A DNA stretch of 64,000 nucleotides, from assembly GCA_024138015.1 (NCBI GenBank), contig JAMXBB010000010.1, forward strand, positions 47,234,024 through 47,298,023. The letters run 5' to 3'. The notes under the pieces are model-generated. The model had not been told where the DNA came from. It worked only from the letters and a program-made list of their open reading frames with translations, and did not search any database. A program made the translations under genes and the position numbers. Of this stretch, positions 33,424 through 47,130 are shown piece after piece. This DNA is from Lumnitzera littorea (taxonomy: Eukaryota; Streptophyta; Magnoliopsida; Myrtales; Combretaceae). Within the stretch, counting starts at the first letter, position 1. The number at the start of each line of letters is the position of its first letter.

Positions 33424-36400
33424 ATATAAATAACTATAGATACCAAATATTCCATAGTCCATCAACACTGTAGAGAATCAGTATCCCCTATTAAATAATA
33501 AGATAAGGAATATCATTCTTAAAATTTCTATAACTTGCTAAAGATGTTGAAATTTAACCAAGAGATTATTTATTAGATAAAATGTTCAATGTTTAAAGTC
33601 TACTATACAAATCTTCTTCTAATTCTAACTTTTCACTATACCAATCAATGGTTGCACATCGCATACGACTCCTATCCTAGTCCCTGCTATTAGTTTATCT
33701 GCAAAGGATAACTATTGGAAAGTAAGCTACATAAACTTAGTGAGATACCCCTCCTACTATATTGGTAAATAGGTTATCAAACGATTAATTAACAAACATA
33801 TAAATGCATGAACAAGTAGTATGCCGAACAATGTATACAGTTGACCAGGTGCTGCATATAACCCCAGATTTAATGCCCTTTGAAGTAAGGTTTAGAGATT
33901 CATTAGCATAAATCACAACCAGGTTCTAGCACCAAGTTTTTAACCATATATTAAAATTCCATATTTCAGAATATATATATATATATATATTTCTATTTCT
34001 ATAAATCCAATAATTCACAAATTCTCAAGTTTAGCAATGAGGTGGCCTCTATAGTCTACGCTCACACCCTATAGTGGTAGTCTCTAGACTCAATCCTTAG
34101 TCACCCGCAATTAGTGTCTCTAGGTGCCAAGTAAGCCCACGAGCTAAGGGTAAGGTCCTGTTATGTTAGTGCTCTTTCACTATACTAATCATAATTAATC
34201 AAAACACATGTGATCCCTATCCCTATAGGGTCCTTCATTATCGCTCGTGTAAGGTGATGATCGGAATAGTAGATGCAATGTTCGTGCATATGCATGATCC
34301 TTTTAATTTAAGATAGGCTGAATATGATTAATTCAAATTGTTAGGCGATCAATCAATACCAGCAAACCATCCAAATCATGTATCGATCAATCATACAACC
34401 AATTCTTCAATTGCTAGATTTGATAACATTTTGCATAACAAACAAGTAATAATCGACTACATGCATATCTTGAACCCCAAGCATCAATTTATCAATAAAT
34501 AAAATTTAGGTATAATAACTACACGTACACAACAAGTATAGAGTCATCGAGAGTACTCACTAAACCACAAGAATAGTAAGAAATCATAGTAGTCGGCAAA
34601 GAGATTAGTGTCATCGTCGGGATCACTTGATAATTAAGGAATATAAAAGACAATAAGTATTTAAGTAAGATAATTATTCTATATAAATATTTATTTAAGA
34701 GTCTTCCCTAATTTCTTACTTATTTTACATAAATTTCTTAGTTTGAATTTTTATTTAATCACGTATAAATTTTTCGTTTTAAATCCAATTTTTATGATCT
34801 TATAATCAATCTTTATCGTTTTTGAGCGTCCTTTCATGTAGCAAGATCCATTTTGGACATTAGAACTCGCATTTTTTACTATAGGCCTAGGGTGTTACGA
34901 ATTTCTTTAATTTAAGCCTAAGTACTTTTTGATTTTCATTATGAGCTTTTCTTACTAATTTTACTTATTGGACTTTATTTTAATTTTAGTAATGAGCCTA
35001 AATAATTTCTAAATTTTTTATATTTTTTGAATATTTTTATTTTTAGGCCCATAATTTCTTTAATATACAACTTTAAACCTAAATCATTATTTATCCTAAT
35101 TTTTTTTATCATAATTCCAAATTAATTTATTATTATTACAGCTTTAATGTCGAAAAGTTTGGAAAGGCTAACGTAGCAACTTTTTACTAAGTCGTGATGT
35201 AATTTTCTTAATTTATCTATTTTTTTATACTTTTACTAATTTATAATATTAATACATACATATACAATACGACAAAATAATTAAATAATTGAAAATAAAA
35301 GAAAAACAACTCCTATTCTTCCATGGAACTCACGTCCAACTTATACAAATACACACACACACACACATATATATATATTTATACCTATTACATACTTTTT
35401 AAGAAAATAAGGTACCAACATATACATGTATATGTATTTTTCGGTATATATACATATATAAATACTTATACTATATTATATGTATATGTATTTGAACCAT
35501 AGAAAATAGAAAAAAATATATATATGTATACATATAGTTCTATATTTTACTACTTATTCCTAAATACATTTATACTATTTTGTAATACTTTTATACATAT
35601 ATATATTGGAGTAAGTATATTTAGTATTACATATATTTACATGTACTATATATATAAGGAAGTATATATATATAATAAGTATATATAAGTGTACACATAC
35701 ATGTATATGTCCATAAATAAAAAGAAAAAAAATTGTACATCTAATTGAACACGTAAATTTTGCTTCACTAAGTACATAACTACCAAATACATATACAGAG
35801 AGCCCTCACTAAATTATTCCTATTACAAAAATTACTACAAAATACATATCAAGATCAAAATAATACATAAAAATTTGTATTACAAAAAAAAAAAAAAACT
35901 AATACAACATAAAGTAGTATTTAATTACTCTTAGTCTTGAAGATTTTTGAAGATGGTCTACTTGTTCCGTCTTAAAGTTGATAGAAAAATAGTGGTAGAT
36001 TTGAAGTAAAATATTAGGAATTGAAAGTTAGTAGATGGATGGATGAAAGGGAGGAAAAAAAAAAAGTAGAAGGTTAGGGGGTTAGGGGTCGTGTCAGAAA
36101 GAAAGAAAAGAGGACTTGGATAAGAATTTAGTAGTATGAAAGAAAAATAAAGTGGAAGTATGCTTGTGTGGATGGGGTTGGAATTGGAGTTAGCAGTAGA
36201 AGAAAAAGAAAAAGATAAGGGTTGACTTGCTTTTTATCTTGTTGAATTAATGACATGGGATAATTATTGTGTTGATCTTTATTTTATCCTCAATTTGATT
36301 TTTCTCACATGAGATATTAGAGTGGAACTTATATAGTTGAAACATTGGAAGAAAGAAAGAGATATGGACTGTTTTTTCACTTTTCTTGCAGAACTTTACC

Positions 36401-36976
36401 CACTTTTTATGATAAGATGATTTAAGTGTATATAAATGAGTTAATTTTAAGATAAGAATTAGTATAGAATATGATGTATCTATAGGAAAAATACAAGGTG
36501 TAAAATTAATGTATACTACATAATATATAGGTATAAAGTATGTAGTAAAATTAAATCAACATAAGAAACTGACATATATATATACATACATATACATGTG
36601 ACACCACCAACAGTCATAGGGTACCATTTGTAATCTTATTAATTTATTTAATTAATTTGTTATTCTTGTTATTTATTAATATTTAGAAACTGTCTTTATT
36701 CGCTTGCTCGTTGTTTTATGCAATTATATGTTTCTATCAATAATTTTACTAAATTAGGGCTTTATCATCGTTATAATAAATTTGTATATTTTATAAGTTT
36801 AAGGTTTTAGTTTTAAGGTTTTTGTTAGGTTCAAGTTTCATCTCTTATATTTACGCCTATATAGGGTTTAGGGTTTTCATACGCATTAGAGTTCCAAATA
36901 ATATATTAGTATTTTTCATATTCATTTTAGGTTTTGTATTTAAAATTTAAAATTGATTTTAATTTTATATGGTTTT
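33424..36976 (-). repeat. LTR family B copy 1, main part
   Basis: Minus-strand LTR body, head-to-head with copy 3 at 36976/36977: 36600-36970 is the complement of 36985-37400 with about 70 bases missing near the centre. Includes an AT run at 33971-33990 and a CA run near 35345. Net LTR length with 28328-28486 is about 3.7 kb. Confidence 0.72.
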
Positions 36977-39871
36977 TGTAAACTCCATAAATTTAGCTTT
37001 TGAGTATAAAGATAACTCAAGTATTGTAGGTAATTTTTCTTAATTCAATAAAGTCGATAAATTTAAAAATGATTAAAATTTTAAATTCAAAACCTAAAAC
37101 GAATATAAAAAACCTTAAAAATTTTATCGAAACCTTAATCGCATACAAAAAAACCCTAAATCCTATATATACAAAAATACTAGAAATTGAACTAAAACTT
37201 GACCAAAACTCTAAAACTATAACCCCAAGCTTATAAAATATATAAATGTATCCTAAAAGTATTAAAACCCTAATCAAATACAATTATTAAATAACACACG
37301 TAATCACGTAAAATTATTAATGAATTGATAAAGATAATTCCTAAATATTATAAATATAACAAATAACAATTTAATTAACAAAATTTATAAAATTATGAAT
37401 ATTATTTCATAATTATTATTAAGTCTATAATTTTACATTTATAAAATTTAACCTCATGATTCTTAATTTTTCTTTTTCCTTTTTGCCTTTTTTTTTTCTT
37501 TCCTTACTTTTTTCCCCTTTTCCATGTTTTCTTTCTTCTAGAAGAAGTGGCAACCCATGTGCTTAATTACTTAGTTAGGATTAGATGAGATAAACAAAAG
37601 TCAAATCAATTCCCTTATCCTTATCTTTCTTTATCTTTTGTTTCTTTTACTTTTGTCTTTCTCTATTAGATTTCCCATTTGTACTTGGTAAATTATTTTC
37701 ACTTCCTAGAAACTAAAAGCTCAAAGGAACATACCCTACATTTCCTTTCCAAAACCGTAAACCCCTCCCTCATTTACTATTTTTTTTTCCTTTATTTATT
37801 TCCTTTCCTTTCAATTCTACAAACTGGAGTAAGAAGAAGAATAAGAATCCTTAGTTTACTATTTCAAGACATCACAAAGGGTAATTATTTAATATGTATA
37901 TTGTATTTAGTATTTGTTGTAACCCATATAATATATATTTAATTTGTTGTATATTTTGTAGTATTATATATTTAGGGACTATGTAATACAGTTGATTTTA
38001 TAATTTCTTTTCTTTGTATTAAAGTATTTGTATATGTAATTAAAGTTATTTATATTATTCATTTTATTTTCTTATACACGTGTCTATGTATGCGCCTATG
38101 TATATATATATAATTATACGCATATATATCATAAGATAAAAAAATATATAAATATATAGTGCATGTAGTTACACGTATATAGTATATATGTTGATTTATT
38201 TTCATATAAATACCTATGTATATGCATTCAACTATATGTATAAGTATAGTGTATAATTATATATATATATTATATGTACATGCATATAGTATATAGTATA
38301 CTTAGGTTTATGTTGTAAATTTACATATATTTAGAAGTATAAATAAAATAAGAAACCTAAGTATAAGAGTATATGTATAAGTATAAAAATATGTATACTA
38401 GTTGTATAGTATAAGTACATGTATATGTCAAAATAGTTTAGGTGCAAAATACTATGATATTAATTTATTAAATAAAGTAATATAATATATATATATATAT
38501 ATATATTCGTGCCGTGGGTTTAAGAAGGAAGTTAGGTTAATCTACGCAATTTAATAAAATATAATAATAGATATATATATAAATATTAAGTAAAGTTACA
38601 AAATAGGAAAAATATGAAAAATCCATAAAAATGACATGTAGAACATCCATAAGCTACCACATCAGCATTTCATATTTATAATTAAAATTCGTAATTAATA
38701 ATAATAATAAAATAATTAATTAGGAAAATATTAAAGTAACAAAAGTGAATTAAATAAGTATTTAACCTTAAAAATAGTATAACAAGTAAATTTTGATAAA
38801 ATAGACTTAAAAATAATAAAATTGCAAAAATATAAAATTTAGATATTGATTAAATCATAAATCTATAAAGAAAAACTTAAAATAATAATTTATAGATATT
38901 TAAGTCAAAATAATAAAATTCATAATATTTTTAGACCATTATGAAAAATGCAAGTTATAAGGTCCGAAACGGACCTTATCATGTGAAAATACATTCGAAA
39001 ATAATAAAAATCAACTATAAATTCATAAAAATTAGAACTAGAATAAAAAAAGTTATACGCGATTGATAAAAAAAATACTAAAACCGGGAGTTTTATATAA
39101 ATAAGTAACTAGTTTAGGTAGTTATTACTAAATACGTATATAGTTTAGATATTTCACCAATTACTTATTACCTTACAAATTTCCTTAATGTCAGGTAATC
39201 ATGATACTAAGATCAATCTACCAATGGATTATTAAGATCCTTAACAACTACGATAATTGAGTGAGTACTCCCAATGATTTTATATTTATTTTAGGTGCAC
39301 TATTTATTTTGTGCTTATAATTAGTGCACCTAAAATAAATATTAATAACTTGATATATGAGGCTTTGGATTATGTATGTACTTGAATACTAGTTGTGTGT
39401 TGTATAAAATGTTGTGAAACATAATAGTTGCATAATTGGCTGCTTGATTTATTGTTATATAATTGAATGGCTTGTTGATATTGGTTGATCACTTAATAAA
39501 ATGACTTAATCATATACGACTTAACTTAAATTAAATGGATAATGCATAAGCACGAATATTGTATATAATGTTCTATTCGTCACCTCATATAGTTAGTAAT
39601 AAAGAGCCTTGTAAGGATGGATTCCCATATGATTTTATTAGTACAGTGTAAGATTATTAATACAACAAGACTCTACCATTGGCTCGCAGGTTTACCTAGC
39701 ATCGGAGACACTAACTGTAGGTAATTAGGGGTCAAGTCTAGAAGCCACCATTGTAAGACGTAAGTATGGATTAACGTGAGTATGGATTATGAGGGCCACC
39801 TCACTGCTAAACTTAGGAATTTGTGTCTTACTAAACTTTTGAAAATAGAAACTTGTTTTGTAAAATATGGA

Positions 39872-39922
<51 letters not shown>

Positions 39923-40021
39923 AAAATCCAAGTGTTAGAACCTAGTTATGATTGGTACTAATATATCTTCAACTCTTACTTCGGAGAACATTAAATCCGA
40001 TGTTGTATGCAACACCGGTTA
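36977..40021 (+). repeat. LTR family B copy 3, first part
   Basis: Starts TGTAAACTCC. Ends abruptly at ...CACCGGTTA (40021); the missing end resumes at 43443. In between lies copy 4. Flanks GTTTT (36972-36976) and ATTTT (44007-44011) may be its own target duplication. Confidence 0.72.
39878..39918. repeat. (TA)n microsatellite
   Basis: About 41 bases of alternating TA at the same position in LTR B where copy 1 has 20 bases (33971-33990). Confidence 0.9.
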
Positions 40022-43000
40022 TGTCAGGACCCTAAAGAGGGCCTAGTAGAATTACCTAGAATTTCCATAACATGTGTGCACCCATGATATGAAAATCGTC
40101 TTACAAGTCAGAGATTGCAAGACTCTAAATAATAAATCATTAAGATTAATGATTTTCAAGTAATTAATTTATTATAACATGACATAATATATAATTATAA
40201 ATAACTATGGATGTCCGATATCCCACAGTTCCTTAGAACCACAAAGAATCGATATCCCCTACCAAATAATAGAATAGGATATGCCAACATTATAAAACTA
40301 CAAGAAGAATTAAATTATATTAAATTGTAACATGTGAATATTTTCTACAAAGAGTGTTTATGTATTACCTATAAAGATCTCAACTAAATCTAACACTAAT
40401 GTACATATCTTCCTCTCACACTCAGCACTCGAGACTTATCCCAATCCCATCATATGTAAACTTACAAAAAAAGACTATTGGGGAATAAGCTACAAGAACT
40501 TAGTGAGCTATCCCTCATACCATACTGGCAAACAAGTTATCAAACAAATTATTACAACCATATGAATGCATGTACACGCAGAATGCCAAACAATATATGC
40601 AGTTGACTGGTACTGCATATAATATCGGATTTTAACGCCCTCCGAGATAAGGGTTGGAGATTCATCGGCACCAATCACGACCGGGCTTTAGCACCTGGAT
40701 TTTTACCCATAACTTTGAATTCCATATTTCAAAAAAATACATTTCCATTTCTAAAAACCCAGTAGTTTACAAAGTCCTAGGCCTAACGGTGAGGTGACCC
40801 TCACAGTCCACACTCACACCCTACAGCAGTGGTCTCTAGACACGACCCTTAGCCACCCACGGTTAACATCTCCGGCGCCAATAGAACCCGCGAACCAAGA
40901 GTAGGGTCTTGTTGTACCAATGCTCCTACACGGTACTAATCAAATCATGTAGGAATCCATCCCTCCAAGGCCCCTCATTACCAACTGCGTGACGTGATGG
41001 ACGAAATAAGTAATGCGATGCATGGATAATGCATGACCCTTTTGATTCAAGATAAGCCAAATATAATTAGGTTAGATTATGAGGCGATCAATCAATATCG
41101 GCAAACCATCCAAATCATATAAAAATCAATCATACCATCAAATCATTAATTATCGTCTTTAACAATATTTCTTACAATAATCAATCAATATCAAGCACAC
41201 GCATATCCCGAAATCCCATACATCAAGTTATTGATATTCAATTTAAGTGTACTAGCTACAAGCATAAATAAGTATAGAGTCATCGGGAGTACTCACTTGA
41301 CTATGACAACTCGCTCTAGTCGTAATAACCGATCGGGAGATTCTTGTCCTCGTCGGGATCACCTAATCATTACAAGATAACAAGGATAATAAGTAGTTGA
41401 CTCAACTAATGGTTTTGGATGTCTATTTACTTAATTCTACTTAGATTACTATCAGCTCTTATTCGATTAAACCTAATTGCTAATCATACATAACTTTTTC
41501 ATTCTATTTTCAATATTTACGAATTTATAGTCGTTTTTCATCGTTTTCGGACGTACGTTCACACGGTGATGTCCATTTTAGACGTTAACACCCATGTTTT
41601 ATGATATGGGCTTAATTTATAGAAATTCTAACTATTGAAGCTTAATTATTCCTATTAGCTAATTTTATGTTCCATTTTGGTAGTTAATGATTTAATTAGT
41701 CATTTATTCTTATACTTAGGGCATTTTACATTGGTATTACTAATTTATGTTCTTGATTAAGTTTAATTCAATTTAGGAAGTGTCTTAAGGTTTAAGGGAT
41801 TTTTGACTTCTAAATACATGTATATACCTATGTTATGTGCTTATGTAATCTTATTATTTCTTCTATTATAAACCTACACTTATGTTATTGCTTACATCAT
41901 CATTTGCTTAGGTCATTGCTTATGTCATCACTTACTTATGTCATCATGTGCTTACCTCATCACTTACTTCATCATTTGATTACATAAGCCTCACCTCATA
42001 TTTATGTCATATGTACATGTCTTATGTACATTTTACTTCTTCCCTTATGCTTATATGCATATACCTTATACATATATATACTTATACCTATACTTAGACT
42101 TATACCGTATTTATACGTGTCTACTTATGCATATACCTATACGGTTAGATCCGTATTTTTATATACAATATCGTATGCCCAATCTTTTCCTTAAGAAAAG
42201 CTTCCTAATTCCATTCTTTTATGTTTTTAAGTGTGTAATTAGTGTAGTATAAGTATGTATAGTTAGGTTTTGTTTTAATTTAGGTTATGTACATGGAAAA
42301 TACTCATGTACCATGCTTCTCATGTTTCCCTTCTTTTCAGTTTACCTCATGTACACATTCTTTGAGCACATATTCATATTTTCCTTTCTTCTTCTTCATG
42401 ATTCCTAGATTTCTACACTTAAAGATGAGAACTTTGTGCTCTCTTCTTTAAGATCATACTTTTCACATACCTAATTGTCTAATCTACCTAATCAACTAAC
42501 TAATGAATAATATAAAGCAACATGAAGTGACTTAAGTACATACCTTTAGTTGTGTTAGGATTATGGAGATAAAAAGAGAAGTTGTGAAAGTGAAAGAGGA
42601 AGAAGAAGCTTACGGCAATGAAAGGGAATTTTTTTTTTTGTTTGTTTCTTTTGTTTTATTTTCATAATAAAAGGAGGCAAATGGTAGGGTCTAGAAGAGG
42701 AAGATGTGGACGGCAACAATTGAGGATTAGATATTTTCTTTATCTCTTAATGTCTTTTGTTGACTTTTCAAATTGTTGACTTGGTCAACTTTCCTTAAAC
42801 ATGTGTAATTTTGTATACATAATGCAATAATTAAGGGAAATTAAGGGAAAAATTAAGGAAATGAAGTATTTGGTGACTTGATTAGTAAGAGTAGATGATG
42901 AGGTCTTACTTTAGGTATTTATAACCTATAAACATCATTTGGTAAACTACTTAGTGTAAATAATATGAAAAATACTAATTGGGGTATTAAGGTTCACTAC

Positions 43001-43442
43001 ATTTAACTTAATCTTCAACTATACCTTTAACTCTATATAATACTATCTTAATCATTACTTAAGAAATAAATGTAATCTATGATTCATTATCTTAGTTTCT
43101 AAAGGATTACTTAAGGATTCAAAACCTATATGCATGAATGAAAATCATCTCTAACCTTTTACTAATGATTTGGTAAAATACGAGGGTTATATTATCAATT
43201 TAGAGTTTTAGGGTATATTATGATAAATTAGTACACATATGTCTTTAAGGTTATCATTTTAGGGTTTTTATCACTTTTAAATGAAATCATTAACATTTAG
43301 ATGCATTTAAGATAGAAAAGTTTCTTACCCGATTGATTAATTCTTTTAGGATTTTCACTTTCATTAGCTTTGTCGACTCCTAAATTATCTAACATACTCG
43401 AGTCTATTTCAAAAGCTAGATCGAAAATTTTAGGGGTTTACA
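40022..43442 (-). repeat. LTR family B copy 4, solo LTR nested in copy 3
   Basis: On the minus strand it runs from TGTAAACCCC (43442) to ...GGTCCTGACA (40022), 3.42 kb. Flanking GGTTA (40017-40021) and AGTTA (43443-43447) form a target duplication with one change. It contains a short tandem array (41880-42010). No polyprotein. Confidence 0.78.
41880..42010. repeat. Degenerate short tandem repeat (TTATGTCATCA-like units)
   Basis: Repeated phrases such as CTTATGTCATCACTTACTT and CTTACCTCATCACTTACTT recur with a period of about 16-20 bases inside LTR B copy 4. Confidence 0.65.
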
Positions 43443-44006
43443 AGTTAACCGCATATACTATTTGACATATTTCTTATTCATGCATTCATACATTGTTAAT
43501 TAATTATTTGATAACTTACTTGTCAATATTGTATGAGAGATATCTTACTAAGCTCTTATAGCTTACTCCTCAATAATTTTCTTTTGCAAGTCGCTAAAAA
43601 AATTGAGCGTAGGTTAAGAGCTGAGTGATGAGTACCAGCAGTGAAATGCATAGAAGTTAAAATTTAAAGATAAACTGTAAAGTTGGTTTGAATTATTACA
43701 TGTAATTATTAATATTATATTTAGATTTTATAACTTTCGTAAGTTTAAGCTTTAGAACTTCACCACTTAATCTTATCGTTTGGTAGGAGATATCAATTCT
43801 CTACAGTTCTGAAGAATTGTAGAATATTAGTTATCCATAATTATTTATGCTTTACAGTAGATTAATTATTTTAAAATTGGAAACTTTAGTGTTTAATTAT
43901 TTATAGTCTTACAATCTCAAACTTACAAAAAGGTTTTCATATCATAGGTACACATATGATACAAAAATTTTAAACAATCCTACTAGACCTATTTAAGGTT
44001 ATGACA
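43443..44006 (+). repeat. LTR family B copy 3, end part
   Basis: Continues copy 3 after removal of copy 4, ending ...GGTTATGACA. Its complement resembles 40022-40610, which is why copy 4 plus this piece can be mistaken for one element with 560-base inverted ends. Confidence 0.72.
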
Positions 44007-45400
44007 ATTTTTCTTGACTTAAGGAAATACATAAAGTACTTAAGTTCGACATTATATCTAAAATGCTAAATTTATACGGTTTACATTGGTCGTAGTCATG
44101 TAATACTATCAAATTACGAGCATAAACATATGAGTTAGGTGTAGTGAGAGATCAAGGGTCTAAGATCACAACCATGTACCTCAACCATGATCTTATGCCC
44201 ACCCTTTTTCCTTTTGTTTCTTATTTTTGGCCTTCCTAAACCTTAATTCAACCAATCCTAAACATACCCAAAGATATAAGTTAAATCTAAAACCCTAAAA
44301 TAAGCTATGATCTCAATTCATGAACTTAAAGAAGATAATTAAGTGAACTTTAAATAAGAAGAGATGATAAGAGAATAGAAACTAAAAGGAGTTATTTGTA
44401 AATACTTTAGGTGTTGACGCTAAAAAAAATAATGAGTTAGAGATTTCCAATTGTACTCGGGATCCAGGTACATGCTTCCCTTACTTGTTACTTGTGTTTG
44501 TATAGGTGAGCATAATTATAACTGGATTTAAGACTATATGGATTGTAATTGTGTATTAGTTATGCTTAGCTATGCTTAGAAGGTCGTAACACCAATGTTC
44601 TTGAGGTGATGCCTCAATAATCCTTAGAATATGTTGTCCTTTGTGGAATCTTCCTTGAAAATGATTTGAGGTAGAATAGGTTGGTGTTTAAGGGTTGTAG
44701 TACCAATAACCTAAAACTAAGTAGGCTAGATAACGTATAGGGGTCATAATACTAATGTCCTAATGCCAGTTTAAATGAGGGTCACAGTACCAATGTCCCA
44801 ATTTAGGAATCATGTAGGGAGTCATGAGATACTTCAAGTTAAGATTAGTTGTGAAGGATGCTAACCATGTAGTGCTGTAAATATTAATTAAGAAGTGAAC
44901 CAATGGTTGTGTTATTTATTATTAATTACATTAATGCATGTGACTTTGTATATTGCTAGGATACGTATGTGTTTATGGATCATACGTATTGGGCTAACAC
45001 TTATTCTTTTTTCTTTTGCAGCTACGAGAACGTTAGATGAGTAGATAGACTATGATGATAAAGAGAATGCATATTATTATTATCAAGATGAGGATTCAGG
45101 AGAATATTACTATTATTATGAGGATGAGATGTGACGAGTTAGATTTGGGAAACCGAAGAGATATTGTTACTTGAAGAGTTGTTTGGTCATGTGACAATGA
45201 ATAGTTTGATTATGTTTTTTAATTTTATTTATTGAGGAGATTAATTGTTACATCTAGTTACTTTGAAAAATTGATTATTATGAGAGTTTGTGGATTATTT
45301 ATTTCGTATATTAGAGATTTTAGTAGTTTATTTAGCCTAACGTATCAATAAATCTCTAGAGACACATGGTGATCTGTGACACTCTTGAGTTTGGGGCTAT
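44007..45400 (+). repeat. Long LTR, family D, end part (copy 2)
   Basis: Shows the D-family end: a TTTCTTTTGCAG pyrimidine tract (45012-45021), a Tyr/Asp-rich frame (45036-45134), and GAGACACATGGT...TTGGGGC (45359-45396). No retrotransposon coding domain. Confidence 0.5.
45036..45134 (+). other. Tyr/Asp/Glu-rich short open frame in LTR D
   Basis: Follows a splice-acceptor-like CTTTTGCAG and reads as IDYDDKENAYYYYQDEDS and onward to EDEM plus a TGA. Similar Tyr/Asp-rich frames occur at the same place in the copies at about 46630-46702 and 52589-52672. Confidence 0.5.
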
Positions 45401-45404
45401 GATA

Positions 45405-47130
45405 ATGTAGTAAAAGGTTAAGTTGAGTAACATTTAGTTAGAAGGTGATTCCTAGGAAGTGATCCAAAAATCCATATATTGTATTCTTAATTAATTGACT
45501 AACCATTTCTCTCTAATTAATTTATAAAAATTATTTACTTGTGATATTTCAATAACATAAAGTTTAGTACTTTCTTGTAAAATTCAATAGTTAAGTAAGG
45601 TTCTGACAAGCATATGTGTAATGTCTATTTATCAGGATATGGAGTGGTCAATAAATAGTATCAAGAGAGCCCATCAATTCAAATACATGTTTATAGTACT
45701 TGCTGCTTATGAATGTTAAGCTAAAAATTGAAATGAATCCAATAATTACATGGCTAATAATTTGCTTGTTTTGTACGTGTGGTTTAACTTAGGAACCCAT
45801 AGTGGTAGGACTTTAAGGGGTAGCTATTACTCAATATGTGGTGGTGTCTCCAACGAAGTTCGTTGTTAAACATAGTTTTAGTGCACATAAATCATTATAG
45901 ATAACACAATAATCGTAGGATCTAGAAGAAATAAATTGTCACTTATAAAACATAAGAGTACTTACTTGATGCAAAATTCATCATAATTATTAAGAGAAAG
46001 ATAAACTTGAACGACTTAGGCTTTAGATCGGTACTTTTAATTAAAATTGGTTTCTCTTCCTTAACCTTTTTCTCAATGTTGCAAAGAACTAGATGGAATA
46101 ATATTCTTAATTCTACATAACCTTAATTAGGTAGAGAGATGACTAACTTATATATAGAGTATAACATTAAATCCGGTAGATCCATCATAATCTAGAATGA
46201 ATGACTTAAATTTATTCCACTATTAAATAAGATTCCTAATTAAATAGGTGAACCTTAACCAAATAGGAAATATTAAATATTAAAATATATATGGTCAACT
46301 TTGGGATCATAATTCTAACTGTTGTATATTGAGAGAATTTAGTAGAAATAAGATGTCTCATGGGTGTTGTAGCCTGAAATGGCAGTTCCTAACACCATAA
46401 TACGTATTTATGTATATATTAAATGAAGTGTGTCGAAGTCATGAGAACCTCTATGTTGTATGAACGACTTGAGATAATAAATAGATGGTTGTTTACATGT
46501 TTACATCAAGTGCATGTATTTATCTAATTGCTTGACATGCACATTTGGTTTTAGTTTGCACATACTAGGGATTAGCTCACCCTTTGTAGACTTTCTTTTC
46601 CAGTTGCAAGCACTAAGGATTACTTAATGTATGATGAGACTAGCATAGACTACTATCAAGATTGGGACGACGTAAAGCACTTATATTACTATAATTTTTA
46701 GTGGACAGAGATGTTGTATTGAGAGATGAAATGCAACTTTTGCATGTTTGATTCTTGATCATGTTATGTATTGGAAAGTAGAATCCTAGTTGGTAATTTG
46801 TATTAGCTGGATGTTAGAGATGAGAGTTTAGATGTTCATTTTTTTTTCTAGTTATATCATGTGTGAAGTTAGGCTTTAGTAGTTGTTAGTAAGTTATGAT
46901 TGGCAGGTTCAACTATATAATAGCCTATATGGACTCCAACCTTGATATTGGTTACTTAGCTGTTAGAGAATTGATTAATTATTACATTTAAATTTGTTAA
47001 TTTTAGATTTATTAATTATGATTTTAGCAAAAAAAAAAAATATAGGTATCTATGGAATTTAGATAATTAAGAGCTTTTAGCATGTCATTACTCAATAATG
47101 ACACATGGTGGCAAATAGTAACGTCCTAAG
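45405..47130 (+). repeat. Long LTR, family D copy 1, second part
   Basis: The first 240 bases align with 63765-64000 (shared GATTCCTAGGAAGTGATC and ATTTCAAT(A/G)ACATAAAGTTTAGTA). It carries its own Tyr/Asp-rich frame (about 46630-46702, ...DYYQDWDD...YYYNF) and a GACACATGGTGG end near 47100. The end position is approximate. Confidence 0.5.

Noticed and set aside
40022..44006. A single 4 kb DNA transposon with 560-base terminal inverted repeats
   Set aside because: The ends match because one solo LTR (40022-43442) lies inside an oppositely oriented copy; a GGTTA/AGTTA duplication and the continuity of copy 3 explain it better.
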